A stretch of 64,000 nucleotides of DNA, taken from contig CAUYUJ010003592.1 of assembly GCA_963575745.1 (NCBI GenBank), positions 349,459 to 413,458 of the forward strand, read 5' to 3'. Every line of letters starts with the position of its first letter. Within the stretch, counting starts at the first letter, position 1. A program made the position numbers and the translations under genes. This DNA is from Prorocentrum cordatum. Lineage: Eukaryota; Sar; Dinophyceae; Prorocentrales; Prorocentraceae. Below, one piece after another: positions 8,813-18,610 of the stretch. The notes under the pieces are model-generated. The model was not told the origin of the DNA. It ran no database searches and saw only the letters and a program-made list of their open reading frames with translations.

Positions 8813-10925
8813 TGACAATGGCAATGGCAATGACAATGGTAATTGAAATGAGAGTGGTAATGGTAGTGGTACTGGTGATGGTTACGGTAATGATAGTGGT
8901 AACGGGGTAGCGAGGCGATGACAATGGCACTGGCAACGGTAGGTGTAACGGTAATGGCCATGGCAATGGTAATGGTAAGGGTAAAGGTAAAGGTAGAGGT
9001 AAAGGTAATGGTGATGGTAATGGTAATGGCAATGGCAGTGGTAATGGTAATGGTAATACTGGGAATTGGAATGGGAGTGGGGACGGGAACGGGAATGGAA
9101 ATGATAGTGGTAGTGGTATGGTAGTGGCGCTGGTAATGGTAATGGTAATGGTATTGGGAATGGGAATGGGAATGAGAATGGGGATTTTAATCATAATGGC
9201 AGCGGTAATTGTAATGGGAATGGGAATGGGAATGGGAATGGGAATGTTACTGGCAATGGTAATGGTAGCGGCGAGTGGCAATGGCAATGGTAATGGCAAT
9301 GGTAATGACAGAGGTAATGGTACGGGTAATGGTAACGGTAACGGTAATGGTAATGGTAACGGGGTAGCGATTGGCAATGGCAATGGTAATGGCAATGGCA
9401 ATGGCAATGGGATTGGAAATGGCAATGACAATGATAATGACCATGGCAATGGCAACGGCAATGGTAAGTGTAATGGTAATGGCAATGGTAGTGGGAATGG
9501 GGCCGGGAATGGGAATGTGAATGGGAATGGGAACAGGAACGGGAATGGTGATGGTAGTGGTAGTGGTAACGGAAATGGGTATGATAAGGGTATGGGTAAA
9601 GATAAAGTTAGAGGTAAACGTAATCGTACTGGTAATGGTAATGGACATGATAATGGTAATGGCAATGGTCATGGGAATGGCAATGGACATGGTACTGGCA
9701 ATGGTAATGGTAGTGGCTAATGGCAATGGCAGTGGCAATGCGAGTGGTAATGGTAATGACAGAGGTAATGGTAATGGTACTGGTAATGGTAACGGTAACG
9801 ACAGTGGTAACGGGGTAGCGACTGGCAATGACAATGGCAACGGTAATGGCAATGGCAATGGCAATGGTCATGGTCATGGCAATGACAATGGCAATGGTAA
9901 TGGTAATGGGAATGAGACTGGGAATGTAAATTTGAATGGGAATGGGAAGGGGAATGGAAATTGCAGTGGTAGTGGTAACGGAAATGGGAATGGTAAGGAT
10001 AAGAAGGTAAAGGTAGAGGTAAAGGTAATGGTAATGGTTATGGCAATGGCAGTTGAAATGGTAATTGTAATGGTATTGGGAATGGGAATGTGAATCGGAA
10101 GGGCAATGGCAATGGTAATGGTAATGGCAATGACAGTGGTAATGGTAATTGTACTGGGAATGGTAATGGTGACTGTAACGGTAATGGTAATGGTTATGGC
10201 AATGGTAACGGGGTAGTGATTGGCAATGGCAATAGCAACGGCGATGGCAATGGTAATTGTAATGGTAATGGCAATGGCAATGGCAATGGGAATGGCAACG
10301 GCAATGGCAATGGCAATAGCAATGGCCATGGCAATGGTAATGGTAATGGTCATGGTCATGGTAATGGTAATGGTCATGGGGATGGGAATGGGAATGGGGA
10401 TGGGAATCGTAGTGGTAATTGGAACGGGAACGGGAATGGACATGGTAGTGGTAGTGGTAATGAGAATGGCAATGGTAATGGTAATGGAAATGGTACTGGT
10501 AACGGTAATGGCAATGGTGATGGGAATGGGAATTGTAATGATGATGGCAGCGGTAATGGTAATGGTAATGGTAATGGTAATGGTAATGGCAATGGTGTTG
10601 GTAATGCTAATGGTAATGGCAATGGTAATGGTAGTGGCTAATGGTGATGGGAATGGTAATGGTATCGGTATCGGTAATGGTAATGGTAATGGTAATGGTA
10701 ACGGGGTGGCGACTGGAAGTGGCAATACAATGGCAACGGCACTGGTAATGGCAATGGCAATGGCAATGGGGATGGCAATGGCAATGGCAATGACAATTGT
10801 AATGGCCATGGTAATGGTAATGGTAAAGGTAAAGGTAAAGATATAGGTAATGGTAGTGTGAATGGGAATGGGGATGGGAATGGTAATGGTAATGGTATTG
10901 GGAATGTGAATTGGAATGGGGAGGG
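8812..10925. repeat. GGYAAT hexanucleotide satellite (~2.1 kb) with higher-order pattern
   Basis: Almost pure GGTAAT/GGCAAT repeats with interspersed GGGAAT and GGTAAA units. A distinctive interruption, GGTAACGGGGTAGCGA, recurs near 8895, 9355, 9808, 10205 and 10697 (spacing about 400-490 bp), so a longer unit of about 450 bp is superimposed. The long open frames on both strands encode only Gly-Asn, Met-Val, Pro-Leu or Ile-Thr dipeptide runs and are not genes. Confidence 0.93.
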
Positions 10926-10947
10926 GAATGGGAGTGGGAGAGACTGT

Positions 10948-10991
10948 GAGAGAGAAAAAGAGAGAGAGAGAGAGAGAAAACGAGAGAGAAA
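10948..10991. repeat. GA-rich microsatellite
   Basis: GAGAGA runs with AAAA interruptions close the hexanucleotide region. Confidence 0.85.
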
Positions 10992-11080
10992 ATATCAGAA
11001 TAATGATGAGGAGCAACCTGAAAGATTGTAAAAAATCGTCTGGAACCCACAGGGACTTCACAATCTCCAGGCCTCAAGTT

Positions 11081-11283
11081 CCCCCCCCAAGGAATTCTGA
11101 GAACCCTCCCGGGGGACGCTAACCAGGGTAGTTTTCGCCCCCCCCCCCCCCTCGCGCGGACAGTAACATTTTTCACTAGGAAGCAGACAGTAGTACTGTA
11201 ACAATGGAAACTGGAAGCTGGAACTGGTGCAGGGAGCAGAAAGCTTAAGCCTCGCAGCCTGATGGCCTCGCAAGGGGGCCGGC
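11081..11283 (+). repeat. Satellite module 1, tail segment
   Basis: About 200 bp related to 58516-58757 and 59363-59572. Shared parts are a C-run followed by CTCGCGCGG, then CAGTAAGCAG-type sequence, CTGTAACARTGGAAACT, a GAAGCTGGAACTGGT-like stretch and a final GGCC..CAAGGGGGCCGGCGGA. It is displaced from its array by the insertion at 8390-11080. Confidence 0.8.
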
Positions 11284-11908
11284 GGAAATGTATGCAGATC
11301 GTTCGTGGCTGCACTCAGCGCCCGTGCAGGCCGACACCGCGATCGACCACAGTCTCAGGCCTCGCGTCGTGCGGTAGCATCGCTCCTCCTGAAACCAAGA
11401 AGCGTTTTACTCCACCCGCCAGTTTGGGGTTCTCGGGTTTTGAGGAAAGCCCGACCGCCAGCCCTGCACACCGCGGCCGCTAGGCCCGATTCATCCCCAG
11501 CATCCCGCGCCCGCCAGCGTACGTTCCGCGGCGGCCAGGCCACAGCTACCCCGATTATCCAGAGCACCCCGATTATCCCGTGCATGCCGCGGGCGCCAGC
11601 CCCCAGTAATCCCAAGTATCCTGTCCAGCCCTAATCCAGTATCCCGAGGCGCTAGGGATGCACATCATTGTGTCCAAGACATAGATCAGCAACACGCATC
11701 GATAGCAATCACCATGATGAGACATAGGGCCTCCAGAGGGAGTAATGTACATCACGAGCATGCGCAAAAAACTAACATGGCCAACTCTACAGCGTTGGCC
11801 CAAGCCATTTTCGCACCACGCCTTTGTTGGCCTGCGCTTTTGGAAGGCGGGCTTGCTCCGAGAGCCGCCTGGCGGTATGCCCTGGCCTGATCTCGCCGCC
11901 GCGCCGGC
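11284..11908. other. Unassigned sequence upstream of CCCH ORF
   Basis: Moderately GC-rich, with no strong repeat and no recognisable coding. It may hold the 5' flank of the 11909 ORF. I see no DinoSL copy or TATA-like element. Confidence 0.4.
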
Positions 11909-12598
11909 ATGAGCCAGACGGTTGGCGGCGTCTGCAGGAAGTGGCAGCGTGGGGCCTGCTCGAGGGAGCAGTGCCCCCTGTTGCACGCCCTGCCCCCCCA
12001 GCCCTGCCTGTCGGAGCGGCAGGACGTCGCCAGCCAGGCCGCGCCTCTGGAGAGCAGCTCGGAGAGCTGGACACAGAGCTCCAGTAGCCGCAGCTGGGCG
12101 GACATGTCCGAGGACCTGTGGGCCATTGCTGGGCCGCTGGGCCGCTGGCAAACGCCCGAGGCCCCCGCCACCAGGACCGCTGGGGCTGGCTCATCCCACG
12201 ATGAACTTCCGTCGTTCCTGGACCGCATCGCCATTTTCCCCGAGTGGTTCCCCACCGAGGGCGGCGGCTCCCTGCCGCGCGAGTTCGGGGACGACATGGA
12301 TGGACACAATCACAAGTCCAAGTCGGCCATGCGGCGGAGGCAGCGGAAGATGTCTAACAAGTGGAGTGCGATGAAGGAGCTTAACAACGCCACGTCCGCG
12401 CCAGTCTTGCGGGTACTGAATTCGATGCCGCCTCAGCTGCCACCCGTCCAGCACGCGCCGCGGACCGAGTCGGCTTCGCCTCAGAGGCCTCTGGCCCCAG
12501 CTCCGTCGCCGAGGAGGCCGCGGCGCATTGATCAAAACGACCCTGACGACTCTGGGGACGGCGGCCTTGATGTCAAAAACACGAAAATCTCGTTGTGA
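11909..12598 (+). CDS. CCCH zinc-finger protein (candidate host gene, 229 aa)
   Basis: The ATG-initiated frame encodes a protein with one N-terminal CCCH finger: Cys9-x7-Cys17-x4-Cys22-x3-His26 (within VCRKWQRGACSREQCPLLH). CCCH fingers usually bind RNA. The rest is Ser/Pro-rich, with a short basic segment (KSKSAMRRRQRKMSNKWSAM, about residues 136-155) and a Pro/Arg-rich C-terminus before TGA. It has no transposon motif and no second copy in the window, which is why I list it as a possible host gene. The single compact finger and low-complexity remainder leave a chance ORF or retroelement Gag remnant possible. Confidence 0.5.
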   Translation: MSQTVGGVCRKWQRGACSREQCPLLHALPPQPCLSERQDVASQAAPLESSSESWTQSSSSRSWADMSEDLWAIAGPLGRWQTPEAPATRTAGAGSSHDELPSFLDRIAIFPEWFPTEGGGSLPREFGDDMDGHNHKSKSAMRRRQRKMSNKWSAMKELNNATSAPVLRVLNSMPPQLPPVQHAPRTESASPQRPLAPAPSPRRPRRIDQNDPDDSGDGGLDVKNTKISL

Positions 12599-12939
12599 CA
12601 TCGAAGGCATGTGCCCACACGGCGCAATTATCAGAGTCAGACGTCTGGAGATGGCAAGCATGTAAGTTGGCACTCTGATTCAATTCGGCCAGCGTCCATC
12701 GGCGGCCTTGAGAGCTCTTCCAAGTCAGAGATGGACTTGATGTTTCTGCGAGACTGTCTTTATGGTCTTGAAGAGAGGGCGCGTGAGTGCCCACATGTGT
12801 CCTTATAGTTTGTTCCCCAACCATCCTGTGGTGATGGGTCCTCGTTTTGAAGAGACAGCGCCCCGCGTCTCACCTGATCTCACCTCCCGCGCTCCTCCCC
12901 CTCCTCCCTCATCCCTTCCCTGCCTCTGCTCTCTCGCAT
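12599..12939. other. Unassigned sequence between CCCH ORF and 88-bp array
   Basis: No motif, repeat or convincing frame. The last part (about 12880-12940) is pyrimidine-rich. Confidence 0.4.
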
Positions 12940-13990
12940 GCCTATTTCGGTGCACCCCTCACACGCTTCGTGGCCAGGGTCCGCATGCAGTTCCACCCAT
13001 TCCGACGCACCCCTCACACGTCTCGAGGCCCCATAGGGAGCTCCACCGAAGGTCCCAGTGGCAGGGTCCGCATGCAGTTCCACCTCCAGTTCAGCGCACC
13101 CCTCACACGTTTCGTGGCCCCACAGGGTGGTCCGCCGAAGGCCCCAGTGGCAGGGTCCGCGTGCAGTTCCACCCCCAATCGGGCGCACCCCTCACACGTT
13201 TCGTGGCCCCATAGGGAGCTCCGCCCAAGGCCCCAGTGGCAGGGTCCGCATGCAGTTCCACCTCCAGTTCAGCGCACCCCTTGCACGCTTCGTTGCCCCA
13301 TAGGGAGCTCCGCCCAAGGCCCCAGTGGCAGGGTCCACATGCAGATCCACCTCCATTCCGACGTACCTCTCACACGTTTCGTGGCTCCATAGGCGCTTCG
13401 CCTAAGGCCCCAGTGGCAGGGTCCGCATGCAGTTCCACTTATATTTCGGCGCACCCCTCACACGTTTCGTGGCCCCATAGGGCGTTCCCCCAAAGGCCTC
13501 AGTGGCAGGGTCCGCATGTAGTTCCATCCCCATTTCGGCGCAACCCTCACACGTTCTGCGGCTCCATAGGGTGCTCCGCCGACGGCCCCAGTGGCAGGGT
13601 CCGCATGCAGTTCCACCTGTAGTTCGGCGCACCCCTCACACGTTTCGTGGCCCCACAGGGTGCTCCGCCGAAGGCCCCAGTGGCAGGGTCCGTCCGCATG
13701 CAGTTCCACCCCCAATCCGGCGCACCTCTCACACGCTTCGTGGCCCCATAGGGTGCTCCACCGAATGTCCAAGTGGCAGGGTCCGCATGCAGTTCCACTT
13801 ATGTTTCGGCGCACCCCGCACACTTTCGTGGCCCCATAGGGAGCTCCACGGAAGGCCCTAGCAGTGGCAGCGCCCACACGCGGTTCCACCTTGCATTCGG
13901 GCGCACCCCTCACACGTTCCGTGGTTTCACATGGGGCTCCGCCGACGGCTCCGGTGGCAGCGTCCGCATGGGGTACCCGTGTCAATTTTG
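12940..13990 (+). repeat. 88-89-bp tandem array (about 12 units)
   Basis: CAGGGTCCGCATGCAGTTCC recurs at about 12975, 13062, 13151, 13240, 13329 and onward at 87-89 bp, with CACCCCTCACACGTTTCGTGG and a CCCCATAGGGAGCTCC-type block in each unit. Units diverge toward the right end. Open frames give the same peptide in every unit, which reflects the repeat and not a gene. Confidence 0.95.
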
Positions 13991-14069
13991 GCACACCCGT
14001 CACACGCGTCGTGACCTCAGAGACAGAGAGGTTCACCGAGGTCGATACCCACAACTGCGTTACTCATAA

Positions 14070-14680
14070 CTGCACATGGTTGGGTCCCTCGCCAGGAAAA
14101 TGTGTGTGAACCTTACACTTTGATTGGCGTTATGCGCGCTGGGATGCGGCGGAGTTGGAGCAGATGGCGGAACACGACGCCAATGACAGCGACGTGGCGG
14201 GGGAGAGGGAGGAGGACATGTGCTTAATGTCCGCTACTCCGCCCCCTGGCTACTTCTTACCATATATAAATATGTTGTGCTTTACCTGTGTGCAGCTGTG
14301 CGATGCGGCGAGGACTGTGGCTTGCTTTAGTCACGCGCGCGCTTCCACCCAGTGAAGTCGTGTCACACACAGTGCATTTGTCCAGTCGCCCTTCCTCTTA
14401 CTGCGCCTCTCCCTCTTGTTTCGAACGCTACGGCGTAGCACCATGCGCATCTCCGCCGTCCCTGGATGCACAGTTTTTGAATTTCCCGCGCCTTCGCATC
14501 TCACTCTAGCGCTTGACGCCTCAAGTAGACCGTTCACGCAGGCTTTCCGTCTCTCGCAAACACTCTGGCATTTTGACTTGAAAGCCATCTCTCGCAGGAC
14601 TGCCTGTCTACGTGGCTGGACGCTTCAATTCCGCTCATGTGGACGGCGCTTGAGGTAGATCATCAGATTCAAGATTTCGT
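14070..14680 (+). repeat. Dispersed repeat, copy 1 (partner at 41963-42420)
   Basis: Patches aligned by eye with 41963-42420: TGCACATGGTTGGGT (14072), the CCTCCCTCTTGTT-like block (14405), TGGATGCAC..T (14463), CGCGCCTTCGCATCTC (14488), and GACTGCCTGTCTACG with GACGGCGCTT (14600-14650). The two copies flank the LINE. Each lies to the right of a tandem satellite array, so it may be a conserved 3' tail of one element family. Confidence 0.55.
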
Positions 14681-15019
14681 CGCAGACCGTCTCACCGTGC
14701 TGCTTACTTCTTTGGCCAAACAAATTCATTCAGGGTAACCTTTGTCTCTGACCAGTCGCGTTTCACATTCCCTTCACTTCTGCAGCACAGGGAGCCCTTG
14801 GGAGAGATGTGTATTCTCTGATGTGCCCGCTTCAGTCCTGCAATCAGTCTCGAGAACGAGAGAGTACGTAGGTGTTTGTTTGGGTCATTACTTGATTGCT
14901 CGTCTGGCTCAGGCTGTAAGCTTTCACCTCCCACCTTCCTTGACTGTCACCCTGCCCTTCTCGCCCCTCTACCTTCTCTTTCCTCCATGCCCTCTTCCTC
15001 CTCCTCATCTGTCCCTCCC
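14681..15019. other. Pyrimidine-rich leader in front of DinoSL
   Basis: From about 14930 the + strand is strongly C/T-rich right up to the DinoSL sequence at 15020. No coding is supported. Confidence 0.5.
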
Positions 15020-15041
15020 TCCGTAGCCATTTTGGCTCAAG
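15020..15041 (+). other. Complete dinoflagellate spliced-leader (DinoSL) sequence
   Basis: All 22 positions fit the DinoSL consensus, beginning T then CCGTAGCC and ending GGCTCAAG, with the internal ATTTTGG Sm-like box. No GT donor follows, so this is not an SL RNA gene. It is the 5' end of a trans-spliced mRNA that was reverse transcribed into the genome. LINE coding starts almost immediately downstream. DinoSL is known only from dinoflagellate nuclear mRNAs and SL genes, and genomic relics of it mark retroposed mRNAs. Confidence 0.93.
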
Positions 15042-15269
15042 TCTGGAGCAAAGCGGCTCAGGTTTGAGTGTGGCAAAGGGGAGGTGCGCCCGCACCTGCG
15101 AGCCCTGAGGCCCTCAGCTCAGGATTCTTTGTGAGCTCCTGTAGGAGCACGGTATCCAACCTTCTTGTGCCAACAACAGGCACGTCTTTCGTTCAACTGA
15201 GCTCCTGGAGGAGCCCATGGGCAGGCAAAATGCAAAGAACTTCGTCTCTTGTGTGTCGTGCAGGTATAG

Positions 15270-17048
15270 GTGGAATTGGAAATCCAGGACCTTTTGCTTA
15301 AGGTACAACGCCACCGCGGCGCGATGCGGCTGTGCGATGTGGCTCAAGGTGTGTGGGCCCAAGGAGGTGGCGGCACTCAGGGGGCTCAGCGGCCGCCACC
15401 GGTCCCCCCAGGCGAGTGGCAGTGGTCGCCCAAGCCGCGGTCCCTCTCTGGGCACCGCGGCTCCACGCCTCCGCCGCGGGGGGCGCCTGCAGGGAAGACT
15501 GGCTTCGCGACGGTCGACCTCGTGGCGCAACTCAAGCAGCGGCTGGCGGGCTCAGCGGCGGCGCAGGAGCTCCAGGCGCTGGAGAGCGCCATCGGGCCCC
15601 AGGGCCCGCCGAAAGACGTCAAGCCTGCGCGCCCGCCGTTGCTGGAGGCCCGGGTGTCTGCCAAAGGGGTGGCCTGCCGCCGCGCCGAGGTCTACCTGGA
15701 GCAGTGCGTCGCCAAAGAGGACGAAGCCAAGGCCTGGTTCGAGGAGTGCCGCGAAGTGACAGCGCTTGCGGCGCAGTCGGCGGTGCAAGCCAACTTGGAG
15801 TGGCACGCGGAGCTGCAGCTGGAGCTCGACCGTGCGGGAGGAGCTCGGCCCCCCAGATCGGTGTCCGGCGCTTCGGCCGCGGCGCCTACTGGTGCCTCTC
15901 AGATCAACCTGTCACATCTGCTGCACGCAGAACAGGACGCAGACACGGTGGACATCATCGACGGTGGCCTGCTCGACCTATCGGAGCTGCAGGTTGAGGG
16001 GCAGGACAAGCAGCGCTGGCAGGAGCTCAAGTCCAACATGGGCAAAGAGATTCGAGCCGCCATCCTGGCGGCCATCGGGCCCAGTGCGGAGAAGATCCCG
16101 TATCTGCGCCAGAAAGCCCGAGAGATGCGTGAGCGCCTGGCCGCCAAGAGGCCTCGCCGCGAGGAGTCTGCCTCGCCTGGCGGCTCGCCGGCCTCGCCAG
16201 CGGAGGGCGCGGGCGGCCCTGGGGCTGCGGTTCCCTCGCAGCATGATGGCGCTGCTCCTCCTGCTGGGCAGCCTGCTGCCGATGGCCCTGGCGGAGGCAC
16301 TGCCGCTGCTGACCCAGCCGCCGCCAGCGGAGGAGGCCTCCCTGGCCCAAGTGCGGGCGGAGGCTCGCCCTCTCAAGAGCAGACAGCAGCCGCCGTCGCA
16401 GCCGCTCGGGGCCGAATGGCAAAGAAGTTTATTCAGCCCGTCTTTCTGGATGGGGCTACCACCGCCAGGCATTGCTGTGGCCCCGCCTGGTCCAGATCGG
16501 CATCGTCGCGAATTCGTGATTATGATGTCTGGCTGGGGTGCTCGGTGGACATGGAACTTAGAGGGCCAGACTTATTTGGACATGCCGTCTTGGATGGCTT
16601 GTGTGAGCCGTGGTTGCGCGAAGTTCTCAGCCAGGCAGACAACGCTCAGCTACGCCGCGCCTCTCTGCTGAGGTGCGGCCCCGTGCTTCGAGACAGTCCT
16701 GGCAGATTTTTAGACGAGGCTGTTCGGGAAGCCTGTCTTTCGGCTTGGGCTCGAGGCAGAGGTCGGCGCAACAGGTTCATCGCCATGGTGAGGCCGCTGG
16801 CCCAGGAAGCATGGCAGCCTTCTGCGGAGCACCACTGGGCCCAGCTGCAGAGCATCATAGACATGCCCCGAGCGCTGCTGGATCGTCGCAGGCGATCTGA
16901 GCATTTGGGGCGCCCGGCCGTCCTTGGGGGGCCTAGGGGCCCAGCGCCTGGGCAAACCCTAGGGTGGCGGGCAAGTGAGGGAAGCCGCAGACATGCGGGC
17001 GGTCGGAGCCCCCCCCCTTGCCCAGCCTCCGCCTCGGGCCGTTCATGA
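15270..17048 (+). CDS. LINE N-terminal (ORF1-like) region
   Basis: About 590 residues. The reading frame is also coherent just upstream (KCKELRLLC before a TAG at 15267-15269), so the ORF originally began nearer the DinoSL and the apparent start is not real. It has an Ala/Pro/Gly-rich body with helical charged stretches (LKQRLAGSAAAQELQALESA; RQKAREMRERLAAKRPRREE, a basic run that could be nuclear-localising or RNA-binding). From about 16430 a conserved-looking globular part follows (VWLGCSVDMELRGPDLFG, MVRPLAQEAWQPSAEHHW). I know no enzymatic motif here. Its place before the endonuclease is the evidence for ORF1. Confidence 0.6.
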   Translation: MELEIQDLLLKVQRHRGAMRLCDVAQGVWAQGGGGTQGAQRPPPVPPGEWQWSPKPRSLSGHRGSTPPPRGAPAGKTGFATVDLVAQLKQRLAGSAAAQELQALESAIGPQGPPKDVKPARPPLLEARVSAKGVACRRAEVYLEQCVAKEDEAKAWFEECREVTALAAQSAVQANLEWHAELQLELDRAGGARPPRSVSGASAAAPTGASQINLSHLLHAEQDADTVDIIDGGLLDLSELQVEGQDKQRWQELKSNMGKEIRAAILAAIGPSAEKIPYLRQKAREMRERLAAKRPRREESASPGGSPASPAEGAGGPGAAVPSQHDGAAPPAGQPAADGPGGGTAAADPAAASGGGLPGPSAGGGSPSQEQTAAAVAAARGRMAKKFIQPVFLDGATTARHCCGPAWSRSASSRIRDYDVWLGCSVDMELRGPDLFGHAVLDGLCEPWLREVLSQADNAQLRRASLLRCGPVLRDSPGRFLDEAVREACLSAWARGRGRRNRFIAMVRPLAQEAWQPSAEHHWAQLQSIIDMPRALLDRRRRSEHLGRPAVLGGPRGPAPGQTLGWRASEGSRRHAGGRSPPPCPASASGRS

Positions 17049-17370
17049 GCGGGCTGGAGCCCCCAGGCCGAGCGACCCCTCCCCTGCTGGTCTGGCCAGA
17101 TTTGCGACGCGTTCGGGAGATTTGGAGGCTCTTGGTTATTTGGGGCGCCAAGCCGTCCTTGGGGGGCCTAGGGGCCCAGCGCCTAGGCAAACCCTAAAGG
17201 GAGAGGGTAGCGGGCAAGTGGGGGAAGCCGCAGACATGCGGGTGGTTGGAGCCTTCCCCCTTGCCCAGCCTCCGCCTCGGGCCGTTCATGAGCGGACTGG
17301 AGCCCCCAGGCCGAGCGGCCCCTCCCCTGCTGGTCTGGCCAGTTCCTCGACAGGTTCTGGAGAGTTCGAG
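16904..17370 (+). repeat. ~240-bp tandem duplication inside the LINE
   Basis: Two adjacent copies begin TTTGGGGCGCC at 16904 and 17139 and share GTCCTTGGGGGGCCTAGGGG, GCAGACATGCGGG and GGCCGTTCATGAGCGG (17038 and 17281). The offset is 235-243 bp. The duplication changes the frame and interrupts the join to the endonuclease. Confidence 0.9.
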
Positions 17371-17379
17371 GTTTTTGGC

Positions 17380-18330
17380 GGCCAGGCTGAGATCAAGATC
17401 CTCGCGTACAAGTCCAATGCCTGGTCTACTGGCCTCAAGCACTTGGAATGGTCCAAGGAGGTAAAGGGCGCGGTGGACGACGCCGTCTTTTTTTCAGGGG
17501 CACCGATTGGAGCGCCCTCAGCTGGCGGGGCCCAAGTCCTGGGCCTATAAGGCGGGCGATCAGTCGCCCTTTGGTCCAGCGGCCAAGACGGGCATAGGCG
17601 ACCGAGAGACACCAGGAGGCACCGCTATTTTGGCCAACGCGCAGTTGGGCTCGGCGGAGTTCCTGCTCACGAGGACCTCCCACAGGCTCGTGAGTCGGAG
17701 GCTTGCAGTATCCACGCGAAACCAGATCCTCTTTGTCCTTGATTTTACGGGCACACCACCCAAGGCCAGCAGGGGCCAATCTCGATTTGCTCGACCATGT
17801 CAGCGAGGTCGTGACCGATGCTGGCATCCCTTTCGTCATTGCAGGTGACTGGAACATCGATGCCGAGCTTCGCCAGTCTCAGTGGGCAGGACATCTGCGA
17901 GCCAGTCTTATCGGGCCTCGAGGCCCGGCTTGCCATGACAGATGCTACGATTTCTTCGTGGTCAGTTCCTGCCTGGACTATTGCATTGGGCAGGCTCAGG
18001 CGATCGGCGACGCCCCTGTCGGCCCCCATCAGGCTGTAGAGGTGGTTCTCAAAGGCCTTTCAGGCTCTGCCAAGGTCGGGAAGAGGATCGTTCCCTGGCC
18101 TGTTCCGCTGCCGACGCATAAGGCAGAGAAAGGGTCAATGTTTGTTGGGGGCTCCTGGGACGGCCCTGATTTCCAGGGTCTGGACCCCCGGGTTGCCGCG
18201 AAGGTCTGGCTGGACGCGGCGGAGAGGGCCCTCGGCGAGGTCCACGGCGCCCAGGGGCGCAAGTTGCTCGGCCGATCTCGGGTTTGCCAGCTGCAGCTTG
18301 TGCCCCATCCAGGCTGCCAGGGGGCAGGAG
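17380..18330 (+). pseudogene. LINE endonuclease (EEP fold, APE-like)
   Basis: Endonuclease motifs are spread over two frames. The first part holds GGTAILANAQLG and HRLVSRRLAVS (about 17610-17730). The second, from about 17735, reads VSEVVTDAGIPFVIAGDWNID with the GDWN Asn, then RCYDFFVVSSCLDYCI with the Asp, and ends GPHQAVEVVL with the His. These fit the order of the catalytic residues in APE-type LINE endonucleases, which nick target DNA to prime reverse transcription. The frame break near 17700-17735 means no intact protein is made. Confidence 0.75.
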
Positions 18331-18610
18331 CTTCACTCGCGCGCGAACGTCCAGACGCGCAGATGGCCCCCCCTCAGGCCATTGGCCATTCAGTTGATAG
18401 AAGGGCAAGATGCCCAGAAGCTCCTCCCCTGCGAGCCTTTTTAAAAAGACTGTTCCTTCGGCGCAAGTGGAAGACTTGCGCGAGCTGTCGATTGCCTCTC
18501 CTTTGGAAGGGCTGCAGCGGGCCGAATGAATCTCGAGAGCGGCTTGCCGACCTGCTTCAGGACGAAGTCTCCCGCGGGGTGAGGCAGGAGGTAGCTGGGG
18601 GGCGCCAGAA

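Larger units (their letters stand above)
8390..11080. mobile_element. Inverted-repeat-bounded 2.7-kb insertion full of simple repeats
   Basis: The left end contains GGATTGTGGAGTCCCTGTGG (about 8395-8414) and the right end (about 11041-11072) is its inverted counterpart, with the shared core GTCCCTGTGG and flanking TTCCA. Outside both ends the sequence joins to restore the array-to-tail junction seen intact at 59348-59400, so this block was inserted into module 1. It holds a CCT run, a few 28-bp repeats and the hexanucleotide array, and no transposase. I see no clear target duplication. A non-autonomous DNA element is my inference. Confidence 0.55.

Noticed and set aside
8796-11061. Long open frames of Pro-Leu, Gly-Asn, Met-Val or Ile-Thr repeats on both strands (up to 395 codons)
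   Set aside because: They are translations of the GGYAAT array; a 6-bp repeat without stop codons is open in most frames. No start context or unique domain.
11081-11283. Tail segments as tRNA-derived SINEs
   Set aside because: I could not find A-box and B-box sequences with proper spacing or a cloverleaf; only the repeat status is supported.
12762-14069. Overlapping frames with repeated SAHPSHVSWPHR-type peptides
   Set aside because: They follow the 88-bp DNA period in several frames at once, so they mirror the satellite, not a repeat protein.
15020-15041. A DinoSL RNA gene
   Set aside because: No GT donor or SL intron follows the 22 nt; LINE coding follows instead, so it is a retroposed leader.
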